A stretch of DNA of 64,000 nt from an uncultured Lachnospiraceae bacterium (GTDB taxonomy: Bacteria; Bacillota; Clostridia; Lachnospirales; Lachnospiraceae), in assembly GCA_900551115.1 (NCBI GenBank), contig URUY01000007.1, positions 62,001 to 126,000 of the forward strand, read 5' to 3'. The number at the start of each line of letters is the position of its first letter. The first letter of the stretch is position 1. A model generated the notes under the pieces. That model was given only the letters and a program-made list of their open reading frames with translations. It made no database searches and was not told where the DNA came from. Shown in pieces: positions 6,716-15,070 of the stretch. Position numbers and translations under genes: made by a program.

Positions 6716-8068
6716 ATGAAGCGAAACCATCCTTTTATCACTGGTACTATTATTCTTACCCTGACCGGTCTTATCAGCCGCATTATCGGTTTTTTCTACC
6801 GCATTTACTTATCCCGTCTGTTTGGCGAGGAGGGCATGGGCGTCTACCAGCTTTTAAGCCCCGTTTTGGCTCTCTCTTTTTCTATAACAGCCGCCGGCCT
6901 GCAAACCGCTATTTCCAAATATGTGGCAGGCGAAGCCTCAAACAAAAATGATAAGGCTTCTTTTCGCGTGCTTATCGTAGGGCTTTTGCTTTCCCTGACA
7001 CTTTCCTTTTTCTGCATGGGAATTACCATACATTTTTCCGAACTGATTGCATCCCGGTTTCTGTTGGAGGCCCGCACCGCTTCCATGCTGCGCATTATTG
7101 CCCTGTCTATTCCTTTAGGCGCCGTACATTCCTGCATTAACGGTTATTTCTACGGCATCAAAAAGACAGGCGTACCGGCTGCTACACAGCTCCTTGAACA
7201 ATTTTGCCGGGTGGCCTGCGTCTTTATGGCAGACCGGATAGCTGCAAAGCACGCTGCCACTCCCACTATAAATGCTGCCGTCATCGGTCTGGTAGTAGGT
7301 GAATTTTGTGCCATGCTTGTTTCTATTGTTGCCATTTATCTGCGGTTTTATCAGGTTTCTTCAAAAAGAAGCCTGACTGCCAATGTAAATGTAAAAAATA
7401 TGCTGTCTTCCCTCTCCGCTTACGCCGCGGTAACCGGCAGACTGCTTGCGCTCTCCATCCCGCTGTCCTTCACCCGTATCATTATCAATCTGCTGCAGAG
7501 TGTGGAGGCTGTCTACATTCCCAACAGACTGCAGGCTTACGGCTATGATACCGCAACAGCCTTAAGCGTATACGGTGTCCTTACCGGAATGGCGCTGCCG
7601 TTTATTTTCTTTCCCAACGCCCTTACCGGTTCCATGTCTTTGCTGCTTCTGCCCATTGTTTCAGAAGCCGATGCCGCCGGAAATAAGGACGCCGTCAAAC
7701 GAACATCTGCAAAGACCGTTTATTCCTGCCTTCTGCTTGGCGGCATCTGTACCCTTGGTTTTCTGCTTTTAGGGCAGCCCATAGGCAGGTTTTTGTTTCA
7801 CAGCGAACTGGCAGGCAGATTTATCTGTTCCCTCAGCTTTATCTGTCCCTTTTTGTACCTGTGTACCACCCTTTCCAGTATCCTGCACGGGCTTGGCAAG
7901 GCAGGCAGTGTGTTTTTTATAAATGTCAGTTCGCTTTTCATCCGGCTTGCTTTTGTGTTCCTGCTGCTTCCCAGATTCGGCATTGACAGCTACATAGCCG
8001 GTATGCTGCTCAGTCAGGTATATGCGGCACTTTGCTTCCTCTATGCGCTGAAAAAGACTGCAATTTAA
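6716..8068 (+). CDS. SpoVB-like polysaccharide/lipid flippase (MOP superfamily)
   Basis: A 450-residue membrane protein with about 14 helices of the multidrug/oligosaccharide-lipid/polysaccharide exporter superfamily. The N-terminal segment (TGTIILTLTGLISRIIGFFYRI) and LYLCTTLSSILHGLGKAG near the end are typical of Clostridia stage V sporulation protein B and related Wzx/MurJ-like flippases. The ATG at 6716 is chosen because AGGAAAG precedes it at 6699-6705, while the longer upstream frame lacks a ribosome binding site and family similarity. A role in moving a cell-wall or spore-cortex lipid intermediate is inferred from the family. Confidence 0.85.
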   Translation: MKRNHPFITGTIILTLTGLISRIIGFFYRIYLSRLFGEEGMGVYQLLSPVLALSFSITAAGLQTAISKYVAGEASNKNDKASFRVLIVGLLLSLTLSFFCMGITIHFSELIASRFLLEARTASMLRIIALSIPLGAVHSCINGYFYGIKKTGVPAATQLLEQFCRVACVFMADRIAAKHAATPTINAAVIGLVVGEFCAMLVSIVAIYLRFYQVSSKRSLTANVNVKNMLSSLSAYAAVTGRLLALSIPLSFTRIIINLLQSVEAVYIPNRLQAYGYDTATALSVYGVLTGMALPFIFFPNALTGSMSLLLLPIVSEADAAGNKDAVKRTSAKTVYSCLLLGGICTLGFLLLGQPIGRFLFHSELAGRFICSLSFICPFLYLCTTLSSILHGLGKAGSVFFINVSSLFIRLAFVFLLLPRFGIDSYIAGMLLSQVYAALCFLYALKKTAI

Positions 8069-8070
8069 CC

Positions 8071-8099
8071 TTGCACACCTTCACGTTTTATTATATAAT
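8071..8099 (+). promoter_or_regulatory. Sigma-A promoter of the DAHP synthase gene
   Basis: TTGCAC (8071-8076), a 17-bp spacer and a perfect TATAAT (8094-8099). Transcription would start near 8106, leaving a leader of only about 30 nt with no room for a T-box or trp-type attenuator. Confidence 0.88.
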
Positions 8100-8138
8100 G
8101 ACTATCGAGTTTTGGCAGACAGCAAAGAGAGGTGCAAC

Positions 8139-9167
8139 ATGAGTTTTGAATTTATAAAGAAACTGCCCACACCGGCAGAAATCAAAGAACAATTTCCCAT
8201 TCCCGAAAAGCTGGCGCAGCTTAAAAAAGAAAGAGATGCGGAAATCCGCAAGGTTTTTACCGGTGAAAGCAATAAATTTCTGGTTATAATCGGTCCCTGT
8301 TCCGCAGACAATGAGGATTCTGTCTGCGACTATGTAAACAGGCTGGCAAAGGTAAATGACAAGGTAAAGGACAAGCTGATTCTGATTCCCCGTATCTACA
8401 CGAACAAGCCCCGTACTACCGGTGAGGGCTATAAGGGTATCGTATCCCAGCCCGACCCTGAAAAAAAGCCTGACTTTTTAGGCGGTCTCATTGCCATGAG
8501 AAAAATGCAGATTCGCGCTATCGAGGAAAGCGGTCTTACGGCAGCGGATGAAATGCTTTATCCCGAAAACTGGCACTATGTATCCGATGTCCTGTCCTAT
8601 GTGGCAATCGGCGCGCGTTCCGTGGAAGACCAGCAGCACCGACTTGCCTGCAGCGGCTTCGACGTACCCGCAGGCATGAAAAATCCTACCAGCGGTGACT
8701 TTTCCGTAATGCTCAATTCCGTTTACGCGGCCCAACATCCCCACTCCTTTATCTACAGAGGCTGGGAAGTCCGGACCACCGGCAACGAACTGGCACATAC
8801 GGTACTGCGCGGCGCTACCAACAAATACGGGCGCAATATTCCCAACTACCATTACGAAGATTTGAATACCCTTCTTACCCTTTACGGAGAGAGGGATTTA
8901 AAGAATCCGGCCTGCATTATTGATGCCAACCACAGCAATTCCAACAAACAGTTCAAGCAGCAGATTCGCATCGTAAAAGAGGTTATGCACAGCAGAAAAT
9001 TAAATTCCGATATCCACAGCTTAGTAAAGGGTGTTATGATTGAAAGCTATATCGAAGAAGGCTGCCAGAAAATCGGCGGCGGCATCTACGGCAAATCCAT
9101 CACCGACCCCTGCCTCGGCTGGGAAGACACCGAACAATTGATTTACGATGTTGCAGACTACGAGTAA
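8139..9167 (+). CDS. aroF: 3-deoxy-7-phosphoheptulonate (DAHP) synthase
   Basis: A 342-residue AroF/AroG/AroH-type enzyme that condenses phosphoenolpyruvate and erythrose 4-phosphate, the entry step of aromatic amino acid synthesis. Conserved segments are GPCSADNEDSV near the N-terminus, the phosphate-binding KPRTTGEGYKG and the metal-site DANHSNSNK near the C-terminus. The ATG at 8139 is preceded by AGAGAGG; the in-frame TTG at 8112 lies directly after the promoter and is unlikely. It stands alone on the plus strand. The 19 bases around its stop codon recur, inverted, in the repeat array 120 bp downstream. Confidence 0.95.
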   Translation: MSFEFIKKLPTPAEIKEQFPIPEKLAQLKKERDAEIRKVFTGESNKFLVIIGPCSADNEDSVCDYVNRLAKVNDKVKDKLILIPRIYTNKPRTTGEGYKGIVSQPDPEKKPDFLGGLIAMRKMQIRAIEESGLTAADEMLYPENWHYVSDVLSYVAIGARSVEDQQHRLACSGFDVPAGMKNPTSGDFSVMLNSVYAAQHPHSFIYRGWEVRTTGNELAHTVLRGATNKYGRNIPNYHYEDLNTLLTLYGERDLKNPACIIDANHSNSNKQFKQQIRIVKEVMHSRKLNSDIHSLVKGVMIESYIEEGCQKIGGGIYGKSITDPCLGWEDTEQLIYDVADYE

Positions 9168-9179
9168 TGCAGCCGAATA

Positions 9180-9232
9180 AACAGGAACAGGGAGCCAAAC
9201 ACATTCATGTGCTTGGCTCCCTGTTCCTGTTT
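9180..9232 (+). terminator. Strong hairpin terminator after the DAHP synthase gene
   Basis: AACAGGAACAGGGAGCCAA (9180-9198) pairs with its complement ending at 9232 around a loop of about 14 nt. The T-tract is weak (GTTTAT). The symmetric stem could also serve minus-strand transcripts from xerD. Confidence 0.75.
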
Positions 9233-9257
9233 ATACGGCTATATAACGACAGTTATC

Positions 9258-9288
9258 AATCCGGGTAAATCGTAGATTTACCCGGATT
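9258..9288. repeat. Perfect 14-bp inverted repeat with 3-nt loop
   Basis: AATCCGGGTAAATC (9258-9271), loop GTA, then its exact complement (9275-9288). It lies between the terminator and the 26-bp repeat array, in a spacer between convergent genes. No T-tract follows on either strand, so it does not look like a standard terminator. Confidence 0.8.
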
Positions 9289-9289
9289 G

Positions 9290-9394
9290 GCATTACTCGC
9301 AGGCTGCAGATTGCGGCATTACCCGTAGGCTGCAGGCTGCGGCATTACTCATATGCTGCGGACTGCGGCATTCTCGCGGGCTGCAGGCACGCAG
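9290..9394. repeat. Four degenerate 26-bp tandem repeats, inverted copies of the aroF 3' end
   Basis: Units start at 9290, 9316, 9342 and 9368, each opening with GCATT(A)C. The reverse complement of 9290-9308 is TGCAGCCTGCGAGTAATGC, which matches 17 of 19 bases of 9152-9170 around the aroF stop codon; the unit at 9316 also matches 17 of 19. The array ends 2 bp from the xerD stop. There are no spacers, so this is not a CRISPR array. Confidence 0.85.
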
Positions 9395-9396
9395 TC

Positions 9397-10281
9397 TCAT
9401 CCTCTGGGATGTGACTTGGCATATACTTCCCGAATCCGGTTATGGTTCATATTGGCATATATCTGTGTCGTGGAAATGTCAGAATGTCCCATCATTTCCT
9501 GTACGCTGTGCAAATCCGCCCCGTTTTCCACAAGATGGGCCGCAAAGGAATGTCTCAGCGTGTGCGGCGTTATCTCTGCAGAAATCCCGGCCCTTACCGC
9601 ATAAGACTTAATCAGCTTCCAAAAGCCCTGTCTGCTCATAGGCTTGCCGGAGCAGTTGACAAACAAAATATCCTCCTCTTCCGACAACAGCATAGCGCTT
9701 CTTGCGTATTCCAAATAGGTAAGCAGTGCGCTTCTTGCCTTATTGCCAAAAGGAATAATCCGTTCTCTGCCATTGTCCCTGCATATTACAAATCCCATTT
9801 TCAGGTTTAAATCCGACACCTTTAAGGAAATCAGCTCTGAAACTCTTATACCGGTTGCATATAAAAGCTCCAGCATGGCTCTGTCCCGGCGTTCCTTGGG
9901 CGAGTCTCCGGAAGGCTGTGCCAACAGCCTGTCTGCTTCGGAAACGGTCATGATTTCCGGTATCTTCTTTTCTACCTTAGGCGCCCGCAGCAGCTCTGAA
10001 ATATCCTCGGAGACCAGATGCTCCTTAAAAAGGAAATGGTAAAAAGCTTTTACAGAAGCAATATTTCTCGAAATGGTAGCCGGAGCGGACCGATGCTTTT
10101 CCAGATACAACACATAGGAATTGAGATTCGTCTGCGTAATATCTTCTACCTCGGTCACTCCAAGACTGTTCAAAAAGCCCTGTAGCTTGCGCAGGTCTCT
10201 TCCGTAGGACAATCTGGTGTTTTCAGATGTCTTTTTTACATTATGTAAATAAGCCATAAATGCTTCTATCGCCTTTTCCAT
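9397..10281 (-). CDS. xerD: Tyrosine site-specific recombinase XerD
   Basis: A 294-residue recombinase matching the usual XerC/XerD length. The N-terminal SAM-like core-binding domain covers about residues 1-85. The catalytic domain has Arg in TGIRVSELISL, HTLRHSFAAH carrying the His-x-x-Arg pair, a GHS His and the nucleophilic Tyr in STTQIYANM. It resolves chromosome dimers at dif. Placement next to spoIIM and a NUDIX gene matches the conserved Firmicutes nudF-spoIIM-xerD neighbourhood, so it is a housekeeping enzyme and not a mobile-element integrase. Confidence 0.93.
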   Translation of the reverse strand: MEKAIEAFMAYLHNVKKTSENTRLSYGRDLRKLQGFLNSLGVTEVEDITQTNLNSYVLYLEKHRSAPATISRNIASVKAFYHFLFKEHLVSEDISELLRAPKVEKKIPEIMTVSEADRLLAQPSGDSPKERRDRAMLELLYATGIRVSELISLKVSDLNLKMGFVICRDNGRERIIPFGNKARSALLTYLEYARSAMLLSEEEDILFVNCSGKPMSRQGFWKLIKSYAVRAGISAEITPHTLRHSFAAHLVENGADLHSVQEMMGHSDISTTQIYANMNHNRIREVYAKSHPRG

Positions 10282-10337
10282 GAACTACTAAGCCCTTCCT
10301 CAAAAAAGTACTTCCCGATTTTTACCGCTAGAACTCT

Positions 10338-10366
10338 ATTATACGCATTAAAACTTTGAAAAGCAA
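10338..10366 (-). promoter_or_regulatory. Sigma-A promoter of xerD
   Basis: On the minus strand TTGCTT (10361-10366), 17 bp, TATAAT (10338-10343). The leader to the xerD ATG is about 50 nt. The -35 lies only 9 bp from the spoIIM stop. Confidence 0.85.
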
Positions 10367-10374
10367 TTACTATT

Positions 10375-11001
10375 TCAAAAAAATTTTAACAAATTTAAAA
10401 CAAGCATCGGGTTTACATAACTTTCCAAAACACATCCAATTATGACAACTCCCAAAAGAAGAAAAAACTGCAAAGCCTTTTTACGCATTAAAAAGGGCTT
10501 TTCCGCACCCTCTATGCCGTCACGGCTCCCTTTGGCTATCCTGTGCGGGAAATACATAACCGTACAAAATTCATAGCTCCATTGCAGTAAAAGCAGGCTC
10601 ACAGGAAAATATATCAGAATCTGCGGAAATATTCCTGCTAAAATCAACAGTATTCCCTTAATGCCGTACCGCAGAAGAGATGCCATTACCAGCATGCCAA
10701 AGGAAACACCCAGCCATGCGGCACAGGTCCATGTAGCTGCCAGTCCCAGCCATGTAGTAGAAAGTACCGCCAGTATCAGTGCTGCTCCCGCTCTCTTTTG
10801 CAGCACATACAGAAAAAAGGCGTTACTGTCAACAACCGCATACTTCATTTCATACAGCGTGTATTCACTCAGTAAGCCTGTGTTTCCCAGCAAAGCCTTT
10901 TTTCCCATATTCATAAGCACAAGCCCCAGTATAAAACCTGCGGACATAATTCCCGCAAGGAGAGGCTTCTGCTTCTCTCTTGATTTATAGAACCACTGCA
11001 T
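10375..11001 (-). CDS. spoIIM: Stage II sporulation protein M
   Basis: A 208-residue membrane protein with about five helices. SpoIIM is part of the DMP complex (with SpoIID and SpoIIP) that remodels septal peptidoglycan during forespore engulfment. Family traits seen here are the basic N-terminus followed by a helix (LLAGIMSAGFILGLVLMNMG), the helix-rich core GIFPQILIYFPVSLLLLQ, and a final helix before NPMLVLNLLKFF. Position between nudF and xerD is the conserved gene order. Its presence supports an endospore-forming organism. Confidence 0.88.
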   Translation of the reverse strand: MQWFYKSREKQKPLLAGIMSAGFILGLVLMNMGKKALLGNTGLLSEYTLYEMKYAVVDSNAFFLYVLQKRAGAALILAVLSTTWLGLAATWTCAAWLGVSFGMLVMASLLRYGIKGILLILAGIFPQILIYFPVSLLLLQWSYEFCTVMYFPHRIAKGSRDGIEGAEKPFLMRKKALQFFLLLGVVIIGCVLESYVNPMLVLNLLKFF

Positions 11002-11077
11002 TTTATCATCTCCCCTTCATACGGATTTATTACGCTCTAATGTATGCGGAGACAGCTATATATATGTCAGGGGTTTC

Positions 11078-11104
11078 CTTCTGTTTCTTCTGTTTCTGCT
11101 ATTT
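11078..11104. repeat. Three 9-bp tandem repeats spanning the nudF stop codon
   Basis: On the minus strand the units read AAATAGCAG, AAACAGAAG, AAACAGAAG. The first contains the nudF TAG stop, which aligns with CAG (Gln) in the next two. The frame stays open for about 20 more codons. Confidence 0.65.
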
Positions 11105-11641
11105 CTGCAGATATTTATGTGCATAGGTCATAATGGCACAGATGGTTTTGGAATCCTGTATGGTACAGTCATAAATCATCTTCATCAATTCCTCCACCGT
11201 ATAAGCTTCCACATTGATAAACTCATCTTCATCAAGGTGCTGCTTACTTTCTATGAGATTCCTTGCCACATAAATATCTATTTTTTCATTACAGAACGCT
11301 ACCGTAGTACGGATTGTAATTAAAAAATCCAAATCCTCCGTCCGGTATCCGGTCTCCTCTTCCAGTTCTCTGGCGGCTGCTGTTTTCGTAGGTTCCTCTG
11401 CTCCGTTTAATCCGCCTGCCGGAACCTCAAGGGTATAGCGGTCCAACGCATTCCTGAATTGCCGTACCATCAGGATTTTTCCGTCTTTTCTGACAGGCAC
11501 CACTGCCGCCGCACCCTTATGTCCGATAAAATCCCATTTTACAACATTGCCGTTAGGAACCTGTACCGTATCCTTATAATAATCAATGATACTGCCTTTA
11601 TGGATAAGCTCTCTGCCCAGTCTCTTAAATTCTTCTGCCAT
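11099..11641 (-). CDS. nudF: NUDIX hydrolase, ADP-ribose pyrophosphatase type
   Basis: A 180-residue NUDIX enzyme with the Nudix box ending AARELEEETGY and the preceding VPAGG substrate motif. It resembles YqkG/NudF enzymes, which split ADP-ribose into AMP and ribose 5-phosphate. The start at 11641 is preferred because GGAGGG lies 5 bp upstream; the longer frame begins inside the 3' end of the aminotransferase gene. It sits upstream of spoIIM and xerD as in many Firmicutes. Confidence 0.88.
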   Translation of the reverse strand: MAEEFKRLGRELIHKGSIIDYYKDTVQVPNGNVVKWDFIGHKGAAAVVPVRKDGKILMVRQFRNALDRYTLEVPAGGLNGAEEPTKTAAARELEEETGYRTEDLDFLITIRTTVAFCNEKIDIYVARNLIESKQHLDEDEFINVEAYTVEELMKMIYDCTIQDSKTICAIMTYAHKYLQK

Positions 11642-11723
11642 TTCACCCTCCGTTTTCAACGTAAGCATCCCTAAAAACGTCTGAAAAATATCTGCTTTTT
11701 CTCCGTGCCAAAGCCCTTTTGCT

Positions 11724-13007
11724 TTATCTTCCCAACAGCTTTTGCACACTCACCAGTTTTACGCAGAGTACAAACAGCTCCGCAGCCTGTGCCATTTCTT
11801 CCGGTGTCGGGAAAGAAGGCGCAATACGGATATTGGAATCCTTTGGATCCTTTCCATAGGGATAGGTAGCGCCTGCGCCGGTCAGTACAACACCTGCCTC
11901 CTTGCACTTTGCAACAATATTTTTAGCGCAGCCCTCCATTGCCTCAAAAGAAATGAAGTAGCCGCCCTTAGGCTTAATCCATTCTGCAATTTCCAAGCCC
12001 CCCAGTTCCTTTTCCAATATGGAAATCACTGCTTCAAATTTGGGACGCATGATGTCCGCCTGTTTTTTCATCTGCGCCTTTAAGCCGTCCAGATTCTTAA
12101 AATATCTGACATGACGGAGCTGGTTGATTTTATCATGACCGATTGTCTGAATCGTCATGGATTTTTTCATAAAATCCAAATTCTTTTTAGAAGCTGCCAC
12201 TGCCGCTATGCCTGCTCCGGCAAAGCTTACCTTGGAGGTGGAAGCAAATTCATATACCATATCCTCGTTGCCTGCTTTTTCGCATTCTCCCAAAATCTCT
12301 AACAGCTCATCCTGATCGTCCTCGTACAGATGATGAATGATATAGGCATTATCCCAAAAAATTCTGAAGTCTTCTGCTGCGGGTTTAAGCGCCGCCATCC
12401 GCTTTACCGTTTCATCGGAATAGGTAATCCCCTGCGGATTGGAATACTTGGGCACACACCAGATACCCTTCACAGCCGCATCATTGTTTACATAGCTTTC
12501 TACCATATCCATATCAGGTCCCGTGGGTGTCATCGGAATCGTAATCATTTCAATGCCGAAATGCTCCGTAATAGCAAAATGTCTGTCGTATCCCGGTACC
12601 GGACATAAAAACTTAACCTTCTCCAGCTTACACCAGGGCGTGCTGCCGCATACGCCATGGGTCATGGAACGTGACACCGTATCATACATAATAGTAAGAC
12701 TGGCATTACCGCACACAATTACCTTGTCGGCAGATACTCCCATCATCTCTCCCATCAGAGCCTTCGCTTCCGGAATACCGTCTAACACACCGTAATTTCT
12801 GCAGTCCATTCCGTCCTCAGTCTTTAAAATACTTTCTGCACACAGAACATCCATCATCGGCATGGTCATGTCAAGCTGGGTAGCCGCCGGCTTTCCTCTT
12901 GACATATCAAGCTTAAGCCCTTTACCCTTTGCATCTGCATAGGCCTGCTCCAATTCCACAGCAAGCGCTTCCAGTTCACTTTTGCTCATTTCTCTGTATG
13001 ACTTCAT
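11724..13007 (-). CDS. Class I aminotransferase, aspartate aminotransferase-like
   Basis: A 427-residue PLP fold-type I aminotransferase. The PLP lysine lies in FASTSKVSFAGAG (about residues 253-265) and the N-terminal segment LDMSRGKPAATQLDM is diagnostic of the less common aspartate aminotransferase subgroup also found in Actinobacteria. Substrate is probably aspartate/glutamate, but activity on aromatic or other keto acids cannot be excluded. A promoter with a perfect palindrome in its spacer lies just upstream, implying regulation by a dimeric repressor. Confidence 0.88.
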   Translation of the reverse strand: MKSYREMSKSELEALAVELEQAYADAKGKGLKLDMSRGKPAATQLDMTMPMMDVLCAESILKTEDGMDCRNYGVLDGIPEAKALMGEMMGVSADKVIVCGNASLTIMYDTVSRSMTHGVCGSTPWCKLEKVKFLCPVPGYDRHFAITEHFGIEMITIPMTPTGPDMDMVESYVNNDAAVKGIWCVPKYSNPQGITYSDETVKRMAALKPAAEDFRIFWDNAYIIHHLYEDDQDELLEILGECEKAGNEDMVYEFASTSKVSFAGAGIAAVAASKKNLDFMKKSMTIQTIGHDKINQLRHVRYFKNLDGLKAQMKKQADIMRPKFEAVISILEKELGGLEIAEWIKPKGGYFISFEAMEGCAKNIVAKCKEAGVVLTGAGATYPYGKDPKDSNIRIAPSFPTPEEMAQAAELFVLCVKLVSVQKLLGR

Positions 13008-13036
13008 TTTGCCACCATCCTCTATAAACTTCCCTT

Positions 13037-13065
13037 ATTTTATCCAATTGGATAATCGTATACAA
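13037..13065 (-). promoter_or_regulatory. Aminotransferase promoter with an operator-like palindrome in the spacer
   Basis: On the minus strand TTGTAT (13060-13065), 17 bp, TAAAAT (13037-13042). The spacer and the start of the -10 hold the perfect 16-bp palindrome TTATCCAATTGGATAA (13040-13055). A bound dimer there would block RNA polymerase. The regulator is not identifiable from this window. Confidence 0.75.
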
Positions 13066-13161
13066 TCATACACATCTTGTATATTCTACTATACCCGTTA
13101 CTCTAACACAAGGGAAAATTTATATTTTTACAGATTTTTTCATAAATGAAGTCAAAATGGG

Positions 13162-14136
13162 TTAATTCTGCATAAAGACCTGCTGCCCTTTTATTAAAGG
13201 ATAAGAAACAAGCTCGCTGCCCTCCAGATTTTCCCTGTGCATATCAACACCGGTAATCTGACTGTTTTCATAAGTCCTGTAATAATAGATACCCTTATCT
13301 GCATTGCAGCAGGAGCTGTATACCGTGATTTCGTACTTATCATCGCCTAAATGTACGCAACCTCTCTGTTGAAAAACAGAATCTAAAATATGGAAAAACT
13401 GGCTGATGCTCTCAGATTCCGAGTCTCCGGAAACAGAATTAAGCTTGGTATAAGCAGCTTTTACAAAACGGGAGGTAGATGACAAATCTCCCGGAAGCCC
13501 TATGGCACCCATACCCAGGCAGTAAGTTTTCAAATCCAGTTTGTCAGAAAAACGGTTTGCCGGTTCTTCTCTGGAAAGATTCATATAATTATTCAGGTTA
13601 AACATGTGAAAGTCAAAGGCAGGGTTATTCGTCAAAACGCCTGCCGGGTTATCATAAACCCGCAGTCCCTCTTTTACGCTTTCTACTGTAACAGCACTTT
13701 CTTTATCCGCAATGATAAAGTGCAGCGGAGACAGCGGCAACTGCTCATTAAAGCTTATATCCACTAAATTAATCGTTTCAAGCAGCTTTTTCGCTTCTTC
13801 AAGTGTGGCGCACTGTCCTAAAATCCAGGGAATAAATTCAAAGGGGGTAATATTGTCCTTCCCTTCTACGCAAGGCTTATAATCCGCATTTCCGGGAAAA
13901 TTCAGTCCTGCCATGCTTAAGCCCTTTTCATTCGTCGCATCATAATAAAGGGGATAATCCTCTGTTACAAATGCCATGCCAATCATGGCATAATGGGAAT
14001 CCATTTGGGGAACCTTGCAAAATACAAGCGGATAATTCCTGGGTGTTACCGTTACCGTTTCCTTGTAAGAATACCCCAGGTCAAGATTTCTTCCAAAGTA
14101 ACTGTCTTTTGTTTGATAGGTTATTGCCGTACACAT
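13162..14136 (-). CDS. bsh: Bile salt hydrolase (choloylglycine hydrolase family)
   Basis: A 324-residue N-terminal nucleophile hydrolase that cleaves glycine or taurine from conjugated bile acids. Met1 precedes Cys2 (MCTAITYQT), which becomes the catalytic N-terminal residue after Met removal. Other conserved positions are seen in FGRNLDL (Arg and Asp), GLNFPGNADY (Asn), TNNPAFDF (Asn) and SSTSRFVKA (Arg). The start at 14136 is fixed by the Cys2 requirement and by AAGGAGG 9 bp upstream; the longer frame starting at 14157 would bury the nucleophile. Penicillin V acylase is the main alternative. It lies 30 bp after a nuclease-like pseudogene, whose promoter may drive it. Confidence 0.92.
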   Translation of the reverse strand: MCTAITYQTKDSYFGRNLDLGYSYKETVTVTPRNYPLVFCKVPQMDSHYAMIGMAFVTEDYPLYYDATNEKGLSMAGLNFPGNADYKPCVEGKDNITPFEFIPWILGQCATLEEAKKLLETINLVDISFNEQLPLSPLHFIIADKESAVTVESVKEGLRVYDNPAGVLTNNPAFDFHMFNLNNYMNLSREEPANRFSDKLDLKTYCLGMGAIGLPGDLSSTSRFVKAAYTKLNSVSGDSESESISQFFHILDSVFQQRGCVHLGDDKYEITVYSSCCNADKGIYYYRTYENSQITGVDMHRENLEGSELVSYPLIKGQQVFMQN

Positions 14137-14166
14137 ATGCCCTTCCTCCTTGCACAATATAAACCG

Positions 14167-14840
14167 TCAGATGCCAAATTCTGCAAATAACTTTTTCTGA
14201 TACTCTCTATCTTTGGCAGCACGGACAATATCCTCCATTCTTCCTGCCTCACTGAGTTTGACAATCAATGAATTTACTTTCGTTTCTCCTTCTTCTTCTT
14301 TTGCATCCAGTTCATCCTTCATCAATTCTTCCAATGCCTCACACATAGTTTTTACCTCCACAAATTTCTCCTTGTTTGCACGCACTATCATATCCATAAC
14401 CGACTTATATAATTTGTCTTCTTTATGATACTATAATTTCCAATTTCCCTCAAATGATTTATCAGCTTCTCCGGATAACTGTTGCACACGAAAGAAATCG
14501 TAATTTCTTCTATCTTTATGCTGTCTTCTCCGGCTGCGTCTGACTTGTAAAAACAGGCATAAGCATAAACCTTATAGAAATCATCCACCCCAAGATAATC
14601 CTGCGGGCTTTTATATTCTATAATATTATACTTTCTAAAAATCCTTCCAATATTCTTACGAACCGGCTTAGCAACCTCTTTTTTTATAATTAATACATCA
14701 ATCTCCTTCGGCTTGGTACCCAACTGATGCTCGTTTTCAAAAATAAGATTTTCTGCATCCCCTTTTAACTCAATCTGTAAACCTGCAAAAAAAGCCGGAT
14801 GCCACTGCAACACCTGCTGTTTTTTCTCACGTGTATCCAT
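14167..14840 (-). pseudogene. Broken PD-(D/E)XK nuclease-family (Rpn/putative transposase-like) gene
   Basis: Two overlapping frames together form a disrupted member of a PD-(D/E)XK family common in Lachnospiraceae. Frame one (14388-14840) carries the N-terminal half with WHPAFFAGLQIELKG, the EIDVLIIKK strand and the IIEYKSP catalytic motif. It ends abruptly at SRLWI. Frame two (14167-14397) carries the family C-terminus beginning MDMIVRANKEKF and MCEALEELMKDEL. The middle section expected between them (tens of residues) is missing and the junction near 14395 is out of frame, so an internal deletion with frameshift is inferred from memory of the family. A promoter remains upstream. Confidence 0.75.
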
Positions 14841-15015
14841 AAAACCTCTCTTTTTTGTTGTTTGGGAGGTTTCTGTGTCAGAAAACTCCTGCTATTTAAT
14901 GTGATGGTAAGCAAGAATTTTCTGAAATGAGGCAAACTGCCTTAAGAAATTTATGGGATATTCAGAATTATGTATTCTGAATGAGATATATCCGATAGAA
15001 AATTTGCTTAAAAAG
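14841..15015 (-). other. Leader of the nuclease pseudogene; no gene seen
   Basis: No coding region is supported between 14841 and 15149. The segment downstream of the promoter contains a perfect 9-bp hairpin (ATTCAGAAT at 14960-14968 with its complement at 14974-14982) and a short GGCA/TGCC hairpin around 14933-14942. These would form a leader RNA of about 165 nt ahead of the pseudogene. Confidence 0.5.
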
Positions 15016-15044
15016 ATAATAGCATATGTTTTTCATAAAATCAA
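15016..15044 (-). promoter_or_regulatory. Sigma-A promoter upstream of the pseudogene and bsh
   Basis: On the minus strand TTGATT (15039-15044), 17 bp, TATTAT (15016-15021). It is the only clear promoter seen upstream of bsh. Confidence 0.75.
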
Positions 15045-15070
15045 TTGCTTTTATTCAAAAGTACGTTTAT

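Noticed and set aside
8100..8138. Aromatic amino acid attenuator before the DAHP synthase gene
   Set aside because: The transcript leader is only about 30 nt, too short for an attenuator.
9290..9394. Possible CRISPR array
   Set aside because: Units are contiguous 26-mers without spacers, they are degenerate, and no cas genes are near.
9397..10281. Integrase of a mobile element
   Set aside because: The recombinase sits in the conserved nudF-spoIIM-xerD neighbourhood and no att-like repeats or phage genes are nearby.
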